Source: an uncultured Myxococcales bacterium
Lineage (GTDB): Bacteria; Myxococcota_A; Polyangia; Nannocystales; Nannocystaceae
DNA length: 35,169 bases
Direction of reading: 5' to 3'
Assembly: GCA_902826865.1 (NCBI GenBank)
Contig: CADEGN010000057.1
Coordinates: forward strand, 1 to 35,169
Shown here: piece by piece, positions 7,534 through 15,496 of the stretch
How positions within the stretch are numbered: position 1 is the stretch's first letter
Layout: the number at the start of each line of letters is the position of its first letter
Notes under the pieces: generated by a model
What the model was told of the DNA's origin: nothing
The model's database searches: none
The model's input: only the letters and a program-made list of their open reading frames with translations
Made by a program: the position numbers and the translations under genes

Positions 7534-9339
7534 ATGGACGGAACTGCGTTCGGAAGCCATTTCGGGGCCGTCGGACCGTTCGCGAACGCGGCCGCGCTGC
7601 TCGCGGCTCGGGCGGCGCGTGCACCCGATGCGGTCGCCCTGCGCGCGCGGACCCTCGGGGGTTGGCGGCCTGTGACGTGGGCCGCATGGGAGCAGGGCGC
7701 GCGGGAGATCGCTGCCGGCCTGGCAACGCTCGGGGTCGGGCAGGGAGACCGCGTGGCTCTGCTCGGTTCGAGCTCCTTGCCCTGGGCCACCGCGGAGCAG
7801 GGAATCTTGCGCCTCGGTGCCGTCGCGGTCCCGCTCCCGCCGACCTGCCCCCCGGGCGAGCTCGTGGCGATTGCGCGCGACGCCGACGTGTCAGCCCTGT
7901 TCGTCGAGCCCGGGTTGGTGGCGCGCACGAGCGCACTTCCGCCATTGCGCGCGCGCATCGCCCTCGGCCCGCAGGGGCGGGCAGACGGTCTGCACGATTG
8001 GGAGGCCCTGTGCCACAGCGGGCGTGTCCGTCTTGCGCAAGACGCCACGATCGCCGGAGAAATCGACGGGGCCCCGGGAGGGATCCCGGGCGATGCGGCC
8101 GCGACCATCCTCTACACCGCCGGGACCACGGCCGCGCCCAAAGGGGTGGTGTTGTCCCATCGCGCGGCGGTCTTCCAGGCCTGCGCGCTGGCGCAGGCCG
8201 CTGGTCTCGGGCCAGCCGACGAGCAGCTGCTGACGCTGCCGGCGTGGTCGGTGTTCGGCCGCAACCTGCTCTGGACCGCGATCGCCGCCGGGGCAACGAC
8301 CGCGATTGCCGACGGTGGCGAGCTCGACCGCGACCTTGCTGAGGTTGCGCCGACCTACTTCGCGATCCATCCGGCGCGGGTGGAGCGACTGGCCGAAGCC
8401 ATGCGGGAGCGCCTCGAGCGGTCCCTGTGGCCGAAGTCGTTCGTCGCCAACGCGATCGCCGTGGCCCGCCGCGTCAGCGCGTTGCGTCAGCGCGGTCAGT
8501 CGATCCCGTTGGCGCTCGCCGCCCAATTCCGCTTCGTCGACGCGCGCATGTTGGCGGGGCTGCGGCGAAGCTTAGGAGGACGGGTCCGCTTTGTCGTTTG
8601 CGGCGGCGCGAGCGTGCGGCGCGAGCGGGTGGAGTTTCTCCACGCCCTCGGCATCTTGGTGCTGGAGGGCTACGGCATGGCCGAGACCGGCGGTGCGGTA
8701 ACGTGGAATCGCCCCGATCGCTTTCGGTTTGGCAGCGTGGGCTGCCCGCTGCCCGGCTGCAGTGTGGCCATCGCCGCCGATGGCGAGATCCGCGTGCGTA
8801 CGCCGGCGGCGATGACTGGCTACCATGGCGCGAACGGTGCCCGCGTCACCACCGACGAGGACGGATGGCTGCGCACCGGCGATGTCGGCGAGCTGCGCGA
8901 CGGATTTCTCCAACTGGTCGACCGGCGCAGCGACCTCATCGGCTCGCGCAAGCCCGTGGCGCCGCAGATGATCGAGGCCGAGCTGCGCGCGACCGAACCG
9001 ATCGGACAGGTGGTGGTGCTCGAGGGGGGGCGTGATGGATTGGTCGCCCTCGTCGACCTCGACGAGGCGGCGGCGATGGGGCTGTCCGCGCGCGAGCAGT
9101 TGGGCTGTCGAACGCGTACGGACCTTGTCTGGCACCCCCGCGTCCTGCAGTGGGTCAGCGAGGCGATCGCGGCGACCAACGCGGGGTTGCGTCGCCACGA
9201 GCGAGTCGCGTCGTTCGTCCTGCTGCCGGAGCCCCTGCGCGCCCACGAGGGCGAACTATCCACGGCGGGGCAGCCTCGCCGCGACGTGATTGCGCGGCGC
9301 CACGCGGACTTGCTCCGTCGCGCCCGCGCCATCACATGA
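7534..9339 (+). CDS. Acyl-CoA synthetase-like adenylate-forming protein
   Basis: A 601-residue member of the AMP-dependent synthetase family, closest in layout to long-chain fatty acyl-CoA ligases of the FadD15 type. Motifs seen are the P-loop YTAGTTAAPKGV (194-205), LPAWSVFGR (235-243), CGGASV (357-361), YGMAETGG (380-387), WLRTGDVG (445-452) and the hinge DRRSDLIGSRKPVAPQ. Two departures stand out. The usual TSGTTG-x-PKG is TAGTTAAPKG. In the last motif, where family members have LTPTLK-x-K/R with the adenylation Lys, this protein reads LSTAGQPRR, putting Gln580 at the Lys position. Activity may be reduced or altered. I chose ATG 7534 because family homology begins there; an open frame from 7390 adds an unconserved extension. 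It appears monocistronic and is followed by a hairpin. Confidence 0.88.
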   Translation: MDGTAFGSHFGAVGPFANAAALLAARAARAPDAVALRARTLGGWRPVTWAAWEQGAREIAAGLATLGVGQGDRVALLGSSSLPWATAEQGILRLGAVAVPLPPTCPPGELVAIARDADVSALFVEPGLVARTSALPPLRARIALGPQGRADGLHDWEALCHSGRVRLAQDATIAGEIDGAPGGIPGDAAATILYTAGTTAAPKGVVLSHRAAVFQACALAQAAGLGPADEQLLTLPAWSVFGRNLLWTAIAAGATTAIADGGELDRDLAEVAPTYFAIHPARVERLAEAMRERLERSLWPKSFVANAIAVARRVSALRQRGQSIPLALAAQFRFVDARMLAGLRRSLGGRVRFVVCGGASVRRERVEFLHALGILVLEGYGMAETGGAVTWNRPDRFRFGSVGCPLPGCSVAIAADGEIRVRTPAAMTGYHGANGARVTTDEDGWLRTGDVGELRDGFLQLVDRRSDLIGSRKPVAPQMIEAELRATEPIGQVVVLEGGRDGLVALVDLDEAAAMGLSAREQLGCRTRTDLVWHPRVLQWVSEAIAATNAGLRRHERVASFVLLPEPLRAHEGELSTAGQPRRDVIARRHADLLRRARAIT

Positions 9340-9403
9340 CACTGGACCACCCCTGCGGCCAGGGCCCCCTCGCGCCGCCCGAGCACACGAGTCGGCGGAG
9401 ATT

Positions 9404-9433
9404 CGCCACTTGCGGCGGGCGCCCGCGCTGGCG
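9404..9433 (+). terminator. Possible terminator hairpin after the synthetase gene
   Basis: CGCCA (9404-9408) pairs with TGGCG (9429-9433) around the 12-base palindrome GCGGGCGCCCGC (9415-9426). It lies 65 bases after the synthetase stop. There is no T-run, so it would be at best a weak or Rho-assisted terminator. The rest of 9340-9522 shows no gene. Confidence 0.25.
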
Positions 9434-9445
9434 GAGCCTTGCCGC

Positions 9446-9475
9446 TTGACGACAACCCGCGGGTCGAGCTAAACG
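9446..9475 (+). promoter_or_regulatory. Candidate promoter of tRNA-Val
   Basis: TTGACG (9446-9451, five of six -35 bases) is followed after 18 bases by TAAACG (9470-9475, a weak -10). It lies about 45 bases before the tRNA. The 11-mer CGCTTGACGAC here recurs exactly at 9630-9640 before infC. Confidence 0.4.
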
Positions 9476-9522
9476 GCCAAGCCGCTGGATCGGGGGGCCG
9501 CCGGCCGCTCGATTCGGGTCAC

Positions 9523-9594
9523 AGGGCCGTAGCTCAGGGGTAGAGCGCTACCTTGACACGGTAGAAGTCGGCGGTTCGAGACCGCCCGGCCCTA
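9523..9594 (+). tRNA. tRNA-Val (GAC)
   Basis: A 72-base cloverleaf. The acceptor AGGGCCG pairs perfectly with CGGCCCT, the D stem GCTC pairs with GAGC, the anticodon stem CTACC pairs with GGTAG, and the T stem GGCGG pairs with CCGCC around TTCGAGA. The loop TTGACAC places anticodon GAC at 9555-9557, reading Val GUC and GUU. The discriminator is A9594. The genome does not encode CCA (ACGA follows), so the end must be added by nucleotidyltransferase. Confidence 0.97.
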
Positions 9595-9602
9595 CGACGC
9601 GG

Positions 9603-9624
9603 GCCCCGATCGCACGATCGGGGC
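9603..9624 (+). terminator. Hairpin after tRNA-Val
   Basis: GCCCCGATCG (9603-9612) and CGATCGGGGC (9615-9624) form a perfect 10-base inverted repeat around CA, eight bases after the tRNA. No T-run follows. It may act as a terminator or a processing structure at the 3' end of the tRNA transcript. Confidence 0.45.
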
Positions 9625-9632
9625 TCGAACGC

Positions 9633-9661
9633 TTGACGACGGGGCCGCGCCGGGGAAGAGT
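9633..9661 (+). promoter_or_regulatory. Candidate promoter of infC-rpmI-rplT
   Basis: TTGACG (9633-9638) with a 17-base spacer to AAGAGT (9656-9661, weak -10). The -35 lies in the 11-mer CGCTTGACGAC, also found before tRNA-Val. It would give a leader of about 100 bases before the AUC start of infC. Confidence 0.35.
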
Positions 9662-9752
9662 GCAACCGCCACGGCCGGCCGTCGTCGGTCTTCGGTCGAG
9701 CCGTAGTTCGTATCCGTTCGCGCGGCTCGAGTTTCCACCTCGCCTATCTACC

Positions 9753-9765
9753 AGGAGCCACCGCC

Positions 9766-9768
<3 letters not shown>
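9753..9768 (+). promoter_or_regulatory. Shine-Dalgarno and AUC start codon of infC
   Basis: AGGAG (9753-9757), eight bases, then ATC (9766-9768) in frame with IF3. No ATG, GTG or TTG in this frame is better placed: the first GTG (9817) has no Shine-Dalgarno and would remove the conserved basic N-terminus. AUC start of IF3 is established for Myxococcus xanthus Dsg. Confidence 0.8.
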
Positions 9769-10491
<723 letters not shown>

Positions 10492-10559
10492 CTCCGCCAC
10501 CGCCTCCCTGGCCCCCGCAATCCGCGCCGGACCCCGGACGGAGGGCGGAGGTTCTCCCC

Positions 10560-10678
10560 GGCGTCCGCCCGGTGGATGTCCTCGGCGTCTGCCCGGTGGA
10601 CGTCCTCGGCGTCCGCCCGGTGCATGTTGTTGGCGTCCGCCGGTGGACGTCCTCGGCGTCTGCCCGGTGGGCTGCCTG
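10560..10678 (+). repeat. Five tandem 24-base repeats between infC and rpmI
   Basis: Five head-to-tail copies of about 24 bases, consensus starting GGCGTCYGCCCGGTGGACGT and ending CCTC, at 10560, 10584, 10608, 10632 (23 bases) and 10655. Copies differ at a few positions. They fill much of the 281-base gap between infC and rpmI. No gene on either strand is convincing here. Each unit contains complementary parts (GGCGTCC and GGACGTCC), so the RNA may fold into several alternative stems. Confidence 0.85.
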
Positions 10679-10723
10679 CGCCCGGCCGTGTGTGCCGAGG
10701 ACCGTGCCATCGGACGCGGGGGC

Positions 10724-10752
10724 TTGAACGGCGTGGGGGATTTGGGTAGAAG
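10724..10752 (+). promoter_or_regulatory. Candidate internal promoter of rpmI-rplT
   Basis: TTGAAC (10724-10729), a 17-base spacer, then TAGAAG (10747-10752): four of six matches in each box. The start of transcription would fall about 15 bases before the rpmI ATG. It would allow ribosomal protein synthesis independent of infC. Confidence 0.35.
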
Positions 10753-10772
10753 CCCGTCCTCCGGGTGTCCGC

Positions 10773-10976
10773 ATGACGAAGATGAAGTCCCATAGCGGCA
10801 GCAAGAAGCGCTTCCGCTTTTCCGCAACGGGCAAGGCTCGGCGGAAGCACAGCCACAAGAACCACATCTTGACCAAAAAGAACGCCGATCGCGTGCGGCG
10901 ACTTCGCGGTACCACCATCGTGTCCGAGCCGGATCAGGTTCGGATCGACAAGTTGCTCCCGCACGGAGGTCGTTGA
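10773..10976 (+). CDS. rpmI: 50S ribosomal protein L35
   Basis: A 67-residue basic protein. MTKMKSHSGSKKRFRFSATG matches the usual L35 opening (MPKMKTHSGAKKRF), which fixes the start at 10773 rather than the ATG three codons later. The central KHSHKNHILTKK segment is the family hallmark. L35 is a late-binding protein of the large ribosomal subunit. Three bases separate its stop from rplT. Confidence 0.97.
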   Translation: MTKMKSHSGSKKRFRFSATGKARRKHSHKNHILTKKNADRVRRLRGTTIVSEPDQVRIDKLLPHGGR

Positions 10977-10979
10977 GCC

Positions 10980-11330
10980 ATGCCGCGCGCAAAACGAGGA
11001 TTCAAGGCCCGTCGCCGTCGCAACCGAGTCCTACGGTTCGCCCAGGGGTTCGTTGCTGGTCGCCGTCGGATGTGGCGGCGCGCGGTCGAGGCCGTCCATC
11101 GGGCATGGATGCACGCCTACCGCGGTCGGAAGAACAAGAAACGCGACATGCGGCGGCTGTGGATCGTGCGGATCAACGCCGCGGTGCGTCCGCTTGGACT
11201 CAGCTATAGCCGCCTAGTCGCCGGGCTCGGCAAGGCGGGGATCGAGATCGACCGGCGGGCCCTGGCTGAGCTCGCCGTCGTGGATCCGGCCGGCTTTGCC
11301 AAGGTCGTCGCCGCGGCGAAGGCCGCCTGA
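10980..11330 (+). CDS. rplT: 50S ribosomal protein L20
   Basis: A 116-residue basic protein of normal family length. It shows [34 protein letters not shown] and [11 protein letters not shown], all L20 signatures. L20 nucleates 23S rRNA folding, and in E. coli it represses rpmI-rplT translation through an mRNA structure upstream of rpmI. The upstream gap here holds a repeat array rather than a recognisable copy of that operator. A strong terminator follows 41 bases after the stop. Confidence 0.97.
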   Translation: MPRAKRGFKARRRRNRVLRFAQGFVAGRRRMWRRAVEAVHRAWMHAYRGRKNKKRDMRRLWIVRINAAVRPLGLSYSRLVAGLGKAGIEIDRRALAELAVVDPAGFAKVVAAAKAA

Positions 11331-11371
11331 CAGCTGAGCACGCGCACACGGAGCCAACCCCGAACCGACGA

Positions 11372-11407
11372 ACGGCCGCCGCGCCATGGTGCGCACGGCC
11401 GTTTTTT
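11372..11407 (+). terminator. Rho-independent terminator after rplT
   Basis: ACGGCCG (11372-11378) pairs perfectly with CGGCCGT (11396-11402), and T11402-11407 forms a run of six. The loop contains a further GCGC/GCGC pairing. It separates the ribosomal operon from pheST. No Phe-rich leader peptide precedes it, so it looks like a plain terminator and not a pheM-type attenuator. Confidence 0.85.
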
Positions 11408-11414
11408 CGTCCGC

Positions 11415-11444
11415 TTGCGGGGCACCGGCCCCCGCGCCTATCGT
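11415..11444 (+). promoter_or_regulatory. Candidate promoter of pheST, possibly leaderless
   Basis: TTGCGG (11415-11420), 18 bases, then TATCGT (11439-11444, four of six -10 bases). Transcription would start near 11451, directly at the GTG of pheS at 11452. This fits the lack of any Shine-Dalgarno before that GTG. A promoter is needed here because a terminator closes the upstream operon. Confidence 0.35.
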
Positions 11445-11451
11445 CCGCGTC

Positions 11452-12501
11452 GTGAGCGATTCGATCGACCTCGATGGGCTCTTGACGCGGTTCCGTGGGG
11501 AACTGGCTGGCACCGAGGACGAGGCCGGCCTGTACCAACTTCAGGTCGCCTACCTCGGCAAGAAGGGGCAAGTCACCGCTCTCAGCAAGAGCCTCGGTAG
11601 CCTGGCTCCCGAGGACCGCAAGGCGGCGGGCGAGCGGATCAATGCGGTCAAGCGCGCCTGCGAGGAGGAGATCGCCGCGCGGGCGGCCGAACTTCGGTCG
11701 CGCGCGCGACAGCGGGAGCTGGCGCGCATCGAGGATGTGAGCGCGGTGCGTCCACGTGCACTCGGCACCTTCCACCCGATCACCCAGACCAGGCGCGCGC
11801 TCGAGCAGGTATTCGGCGAGCTCGGCTTCGACATCGAGGACGGGCCCCACGTCGAGTTCGCCCGCTTCAATTTCGACGATCTCAACATTGGCCCCGACCA
11901 TCCCGCCCGCGACATGGCCGATACGTTCTTCGTTCAACCGGCCGCAGGGTCGGGGCGGATGGTCGACGAGCTGGTGCTGCGCACCCACACGTCACCGGTG
12001 CAGATCCGGACCATGCGGGCCCGCAAGCCGCCGATTCGAATCGTCGCGCTGGGGACTGTGTTTCGTCGCGACGATGATGCGACCCACAGTCCGATGTTCC
12101 ACCAGATCGAGGGCCTCTGCGTCGACGAGGGCGTGAGCATGGCCGACCTGCGCGCGACGCTGTACCGCTTCGTCGGTGCCTTCTTCGGCCGCGAACTCGA
12201 GGTTCGGTTCCGACCGTCGTTCTTCCCGTTCGTCGAGCCGGGAGCAGAGTTCGACATGCAATGCCCGTTTTGCGGCGGCAGCGGGTGCAGCACCTGCAAA
12301 TCGAGCGGTTGGATCGAACTGGGTGGTTCGGGGATGGTCCACCCCGCGGTGTTCGAGGCCTGCGGGATCGATCCCGAGCGCTACACCGGCTGGGCGTTTG
12401 GTTTCGGCATCGATCGGATGGCGATGCTGATGCACCAGATCCACGATTTGCGCCTCATGTTCGACGGCGACATTCGCTTCGCGGAGCAGTTCCCATGTTG
12501 A
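11452..12501 (+). CDS. pheS: Phenylalanine-tRNA ligase alpha subunit
   Basis: A 349-residue catalytic subunit of the alpha2beta2 enzyme that charges tRNA-Phe. An N-terminal coiled coil (about 1-95) is followed by the class II catalytic core with HPITQT (108-113), motif 2 FRRDDDATHSPMFHQIEG (204-221) and motif 3 around FGFGIDRMAML (316-326). Four cysteines C-P-F-C and C-S-T-C (271-282) form the zinc-knuckle-like insert known from some bacterial PheS. I chose GTG 11452: an in-frame ATG at 11386 lies inside the terminator hairpin, and the residues it would add are not PheS-like. The stop overlaps the pheT start by seven bases. Confidence 0.96.
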   Translation: MSDSIDLDGLLTRFRGELAGTEDEAGLYQLQVAYLGKKGQVTALSKSLGSLAPEDRKAAGERINAVKRACEEEIAARAAELRSRARQRELARIEDVSAVRPRALGTFHPITQTRRALEQVFGELGFDIEDGPHVEFARFNFDDLNIGPDHPARDMADTFFVQPAAGSGRMVDELVLRTHTSPVQIRTMRARKPPIRIVALGTVFRRDDDATHSPMFHQIEGLCVDEGVSMADLRATLYRFVGAFFGRELEVRFRPSFFPFVEPGAEFDMQCPFCGGSGCSTCKSSGWIELGGSGMVHPAVFEACGIDPERYTGWAFGFGIDRMAMLMHQIHDLRLMFDGDIRFAEQFPC

Positions 12502-15077
12502 TCTCGCGCGTCTGGTTGAAGGAACTCCTCGCGGACGCCGCGGGATTCGACTTGGGGTCGATCGACGACGATGGGCTGACTCGGGCGTTGACCGGGCTGG
12601 GCCTGGAGGTGGAAGCCGTGCGTGCGACCGGCGCCGGCCTGTCGGAGGTCGTGATCGCCGATGTCGCGGGCATCCGGCCCCACCCCGAGGCCGACAAGTT
12701 GCGGATCGTCGACGTCAGCGACGGAAACCAGAACGTGGCGGTGGTGTGTGGTGCGGCGAATGTGCCAGCCCCCGGCGGCAAGGTGTTGTGGGCCCGCCCG
12801 GGTGCCGTGTTGCCGGACGGGACCCAGATCGGCCACCGCCTGGTCCGTGGGGTTTCGAGCCCCGGGATGTTGTGCTCGGAGACGGAGCTCGACATCGGGC
12901 CCGACGGGGACGGGATCGTGGTGCTGCCGGGCGACGCGCCGGCGGGACGCCGGCTTGTCGACTTCGTGCCGGCCGTGATGGACACGATCATCGAGCTCAG
13001 CATCACGCCCAACCGCCCCGACGCGCTTGGCCATGTCGGGGTCGCCCGCGATCTTGCGGTCAAGTTGAACCGGGCGTGGCGTCCGTCCAACCGCGAGCTC
13101 CCGGAATGCCCCGAGGATCCCGGCCTTGTCGAGTTGCGCGCGCCGGATCGCTGCGGCCGTTACCTCGGCGTCGCGTTCGTCGACGCGCGGATCGGGCCGT
13201 CGCCCCTGGCATTGCGCCTCCGCCTCCATCGCTTGGGCCTGCGCCCACTCTCGAACGTCGTCGACGTCACGAACCTCGTGATGATGCAGTGGGGCCAGCC
13301 CCTGCACGCGTTTGACCGCGCGCGCCTGCGCGGTGGCAAAGTCGTGGTGCGCACCGCCCGGCCCGGTGAGCCGATCGTGTTGCTCGACGGTCGCACGCTT
13401 GCGCTCGCGCCCGATGATCTCGTCATCGCCGACAGCGAGTCACCGATGGCGCTCGCCGGCGTGATGGGCGGCGAGCATTCGGGGGTGGCCGCCGATACCA
13501 CGACGCTGTTGCTGGAGGCCGCATGGTTCGAGCCGGCCGGGATCCGCCGGAGCGCACGGGCGCGCGGTTGCGCCACCGACAGCAGCCATCGTTTCGAGCG
13601 GGGAGTCGATCACGGCGATGGCCTCACGCAGGCCTGCGCGAGCGCCTGTGCCCTGTTGCAGGAGGTCGCCGGCGCCAAGCCGGTGGCACACTGTTATCCC
13701 ATCGGCAGTCGACCGGCTCCGCGGATCATCGACCTCCGACCCGCTCGCACGAAGCTCTTGCTGGGGATGGAGGTGCCCCAGCCCGAAGCCAAACGCATCC
13801 TCGTCGGGGTCGGCGTGCTCGTGGATGACGCCGACGCGGCGCGCTGGCGTTGCACGGCTCCTAGCCATCGACCCGACCTCGAGCGAGAGGTCGACCTCAT
13901 CGATGAGATCGTCCGCCACCACGGGCTCGATCGCCTACCGATGCAAGCGGCGGTTCCCCACGCGCCGAGCCGCGCCGACCGACGGACGCGCGCGCGGGCC
14001 GACGCGGTCCGCGGCCTTGCCGATGCCCTGCGTGAGGCCGGCTTGCACGAGCACGTCGCCTTCGCCTTCACCCGCCCCGAAGCCGTGGCCGCCGTCGTGG
14101 ACGACACGCCGAACGAACGCACGATCGTCTTGGCCAACCCGATGCGCGGCGAGGCCAGCGTGCTAAGAACCCACCTACTCGGGGGTTTGCTCGAGGCGGT
14201 GGCTGTGAATCTGGCCCGCCACGGCCGCGCCATTGAGCTGTTCGAAATCGGTCGGGTCTATCGCTGGCCCGAACATACAAGTGGCGGTGGGCCCAAGCGG
14301 GTAGCGGACTGCTGTGCGCCGGCCTGGACCGGCAAAACCTCCGCGTGGGTTGCACCCAAGGACGACAGCTTCGCCGACGGCCCCGATCCTGAGCCGATCG
14401 AGGAGCGCACGCGCGCTGCGGTTGTGCGCGCGTCGGGATCGGCTGACAACACGCACCTCGATGCGCGCTCGGTCGCTGCCGATCTGCTCGGTGCGCTCCT
14501 GCGGCTTGGTTACCGCGCCCGGACTCGGGCGACCAGGCGCCCGGTCCCATGGTTGCACCCCGGTGCCCAGGCCGAGATCGTTCGCGACGATGGCACGGTG
14601 CTGGGACGCTACGGCTTGGTCCACCCCGAGGTGCTCGAAGCGTTCGCCCTCGCGGGCGATCACCGGGTGGCCTACGGCGAGCTTTGGCTCGAGCACATCA
14701 GCGAGCGACGATCATCTTCGTTCGTCGCTCTTCCCAGGTTCCCCGCGACGAGTCGCGACGCCTCGTTCGATATCGTGCTCACGGTGCCGAGCTCGCGGAT
14801 CCTCGAGATTGTCGACCACGCCGCCCGCCTCGGCCAAGAGGGCGACGACCCGCCGCGCGTGGTCCGGGGAGATCGCGGGGATGGAGCGATCGAGATCATC
14901 GACGACTACCGCGGCGAGGAGGTGGCCGCCGGTCGGCGCGCGCTCACCTTGCGGCTGCACTACCGCGCACAGGCGCGTTCGGTAACGGACGCCGAGGTGC
15001 AAGCCGTCCATCTGTCGATCATCACCCGCGTGTGCGACGAACTGCGTTCCCTCGACCCCGACGTACGCACGCGCTGA
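12495..15077 (+). CDS. pheT: Phenylalanine-tRNA ligase beta subunit
   Basis: An 860-residue subunit starting MLISRVWLKELL. The EMAP-like tRNA-binding domain lies at about 40-155 (HPEADKLRIVDV, VRGVSSPGMLCSE). The B3/B4 editing domain follows (SNVVDVTNLVMM, QPLHAFD, LAGVMGG), then the B5 domain, the catalytic-like core (ANPMRGEASVLRTHLL, ELFEIGRVY) and the C-terminal FDX-ACB anticodon-binding domain (FPATSRDASFDI). A Ser/Gly/Asp-rich stretch near residues 595-655 replaces the usual short link before the conserved V-D-F-F-D-L-K-G-like segment, which here reads THLDARSVAADLL. The domain order is complete, so the gene looks functional. Translation is coupled to pheS. Confidence 0.95.
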   Translation: MLISRVWLKELLADAAGFDLGSIDDDGLTRALTGLGLEVEAVRATGAGLSEVVIADVAGIRPHPEADKLRIVDVSDGNQNVAVVCGAANVPAPGGKVLWARPGAVLPDGTQIGHRLVRGVSSPGMLCSETELDIGPDGDGIVVLPGDAPAGRRLVDFVPAVMDTIIELSITPNRPDALGHVGVARDLAVKLNRAWRPSNRELPECPEDPGLVELRAPDRCGRYLGVAFVDARIGPSPLALRLRLHRLGLRPLSNVVDVTNLVMMQWGQPLHAFDRARLRGGKVVVRTARPGEPIVLLDGRTLALAPDDLVIADSESPMALAGVMGGEHSGVAADTTTLLLEAAWFEPAGIRRSARARGCATDSSHRFERGVDHGDGLTQACASACALLQEVAGAKPVAHCYPIGSRPAPRIIDLRPARTKLLLGMEVPQPEAKRILVGVGVLVDDADAARWRCTAPSHRPDLEREVDLIDEIVRHHGLDRLPMQAAVPHAPSRADRRTRARADAVRGLADALREAGLHEHVAFAFTRPEAVAAVVDDTPNERTIVLANPMRGEASVLRTHLLGGLLEAVAVNLARHGRAIELFEIGRVYRWPEHTSGGGPKRVADCCAPAWTGKTSAWVAPKDDSFADGPDPEPIEERTRAAVVRASGSADNTHLDARSVAADLLGALLRLGYRARTRATRRPVPWLHPGAQAEIVRDDGTVLGRYGLVHPEVLEAFALAGDHRVAYGELWLEHISERRSSSFVALPRFPATSRDASFDIVLTVPSSRILEIVDHAARLGQEGDDPPRVVRGDRGDGAIEIIDDYRGEEVAAGRRALTLRLHYRAQARSVTDAEVQAVHLSIITRVCDELRSLDPDVRTR

Positions 15078-15192
15078 CGCACGTCGACCGTGGCACTCTG
15101 CCCCGCATGCCGGGCGTTCGCGCGCCAGTGCGGCGGGCCAATCGCTCGACACGCTTGCGCGCTGTCGAAGGATCGGCAAGGATCGTGACTCC

Positions 15193-15477
15193 ATGACGAA
15201 GGCCGACATCATCGATCGCGTGTGCGAGCGGGTCGGGGGCTTCTCCAAAAAGGAGGCCGCCGATCTCGTCGAGAAGATCTTCGATGTCATGAAGTCGACG
15301 CTCGAGGCCAACGAGAAGATCAAGATCTCTGGCTTCGGCAACTTCGTCGTCCGCGAGAAGAAACCGCGTCCAGGACGCAACCCGCAGACGGGAACTTCGA
15401 TCATGATCGAAGCCCGCAAGGTCCTCACGTTCAAGCCCAGCCCTGTCCTCAAGCAAGTCCTCAACCCGCAGGGCTGA
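15193..15477 (+). CDS. ihfA: Integration host factor alpha-type DNA-bending protein
   Basis: A 94-residue HU/IHF family protein starting MTKADIIDRV. It has the GFGNF turn (residues 48-52) and the beta-arm RPGRNPQTG that intercalates Pro in the DNA minor groove. Sequence and position after pheST, the same as in E. coli (pheST-ihfA), support IHF alpha over HU. An AAGGA Shine-Dalgarno lies about ten bases before the ATG. A 115-base gap after pheT may hold its own promoter. IHF bends DNA at sigma54 promoters, relevant to the sigma54 activator in this window, though no direct link is shown. Confidence 0.9.
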   Translation: MTKADIIDRVCERVGGFSKKEAADLVEKIFDVMKSTLEANEKIKISGFGNFVVREKKPRPGRNPQTGTSIMIEARKVLTFKPSPVLKQVLNPQG

Positions 15478-15496
15478 CCGCGAGCGAACGTTCTTT

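Noticed and set aside
10560..10678. CRISPR array
   Set aside because: The units are directly adjacent with no unique spacers and vary among themselves; this is a tandem repeat.
11386..11451. ATG 11386 as start of pheS
   Set aside because: It lies in the loop of the rplT terminator, and the 22 residues it adds do not resemble PheS.
11331..11451. pheM-type Phe leader peptide and attenuator
   Set aside because: No start codon with a Phe-rich short frame precedes the terminator; only one Phe codon is found, after the stem.
12261..12494. Earlier start for PheT
   Set aside because: The in-frame stretch lies inside pheS; MLISRVWLKELL at 12495 is the standard PheT opening.
15091..15107. Sigma54 promoter TGGCACT...CCGCA before ihfA
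   Set aside because: The -24 half matches but the -12 half lacks TTGC, so the match is not convincing.
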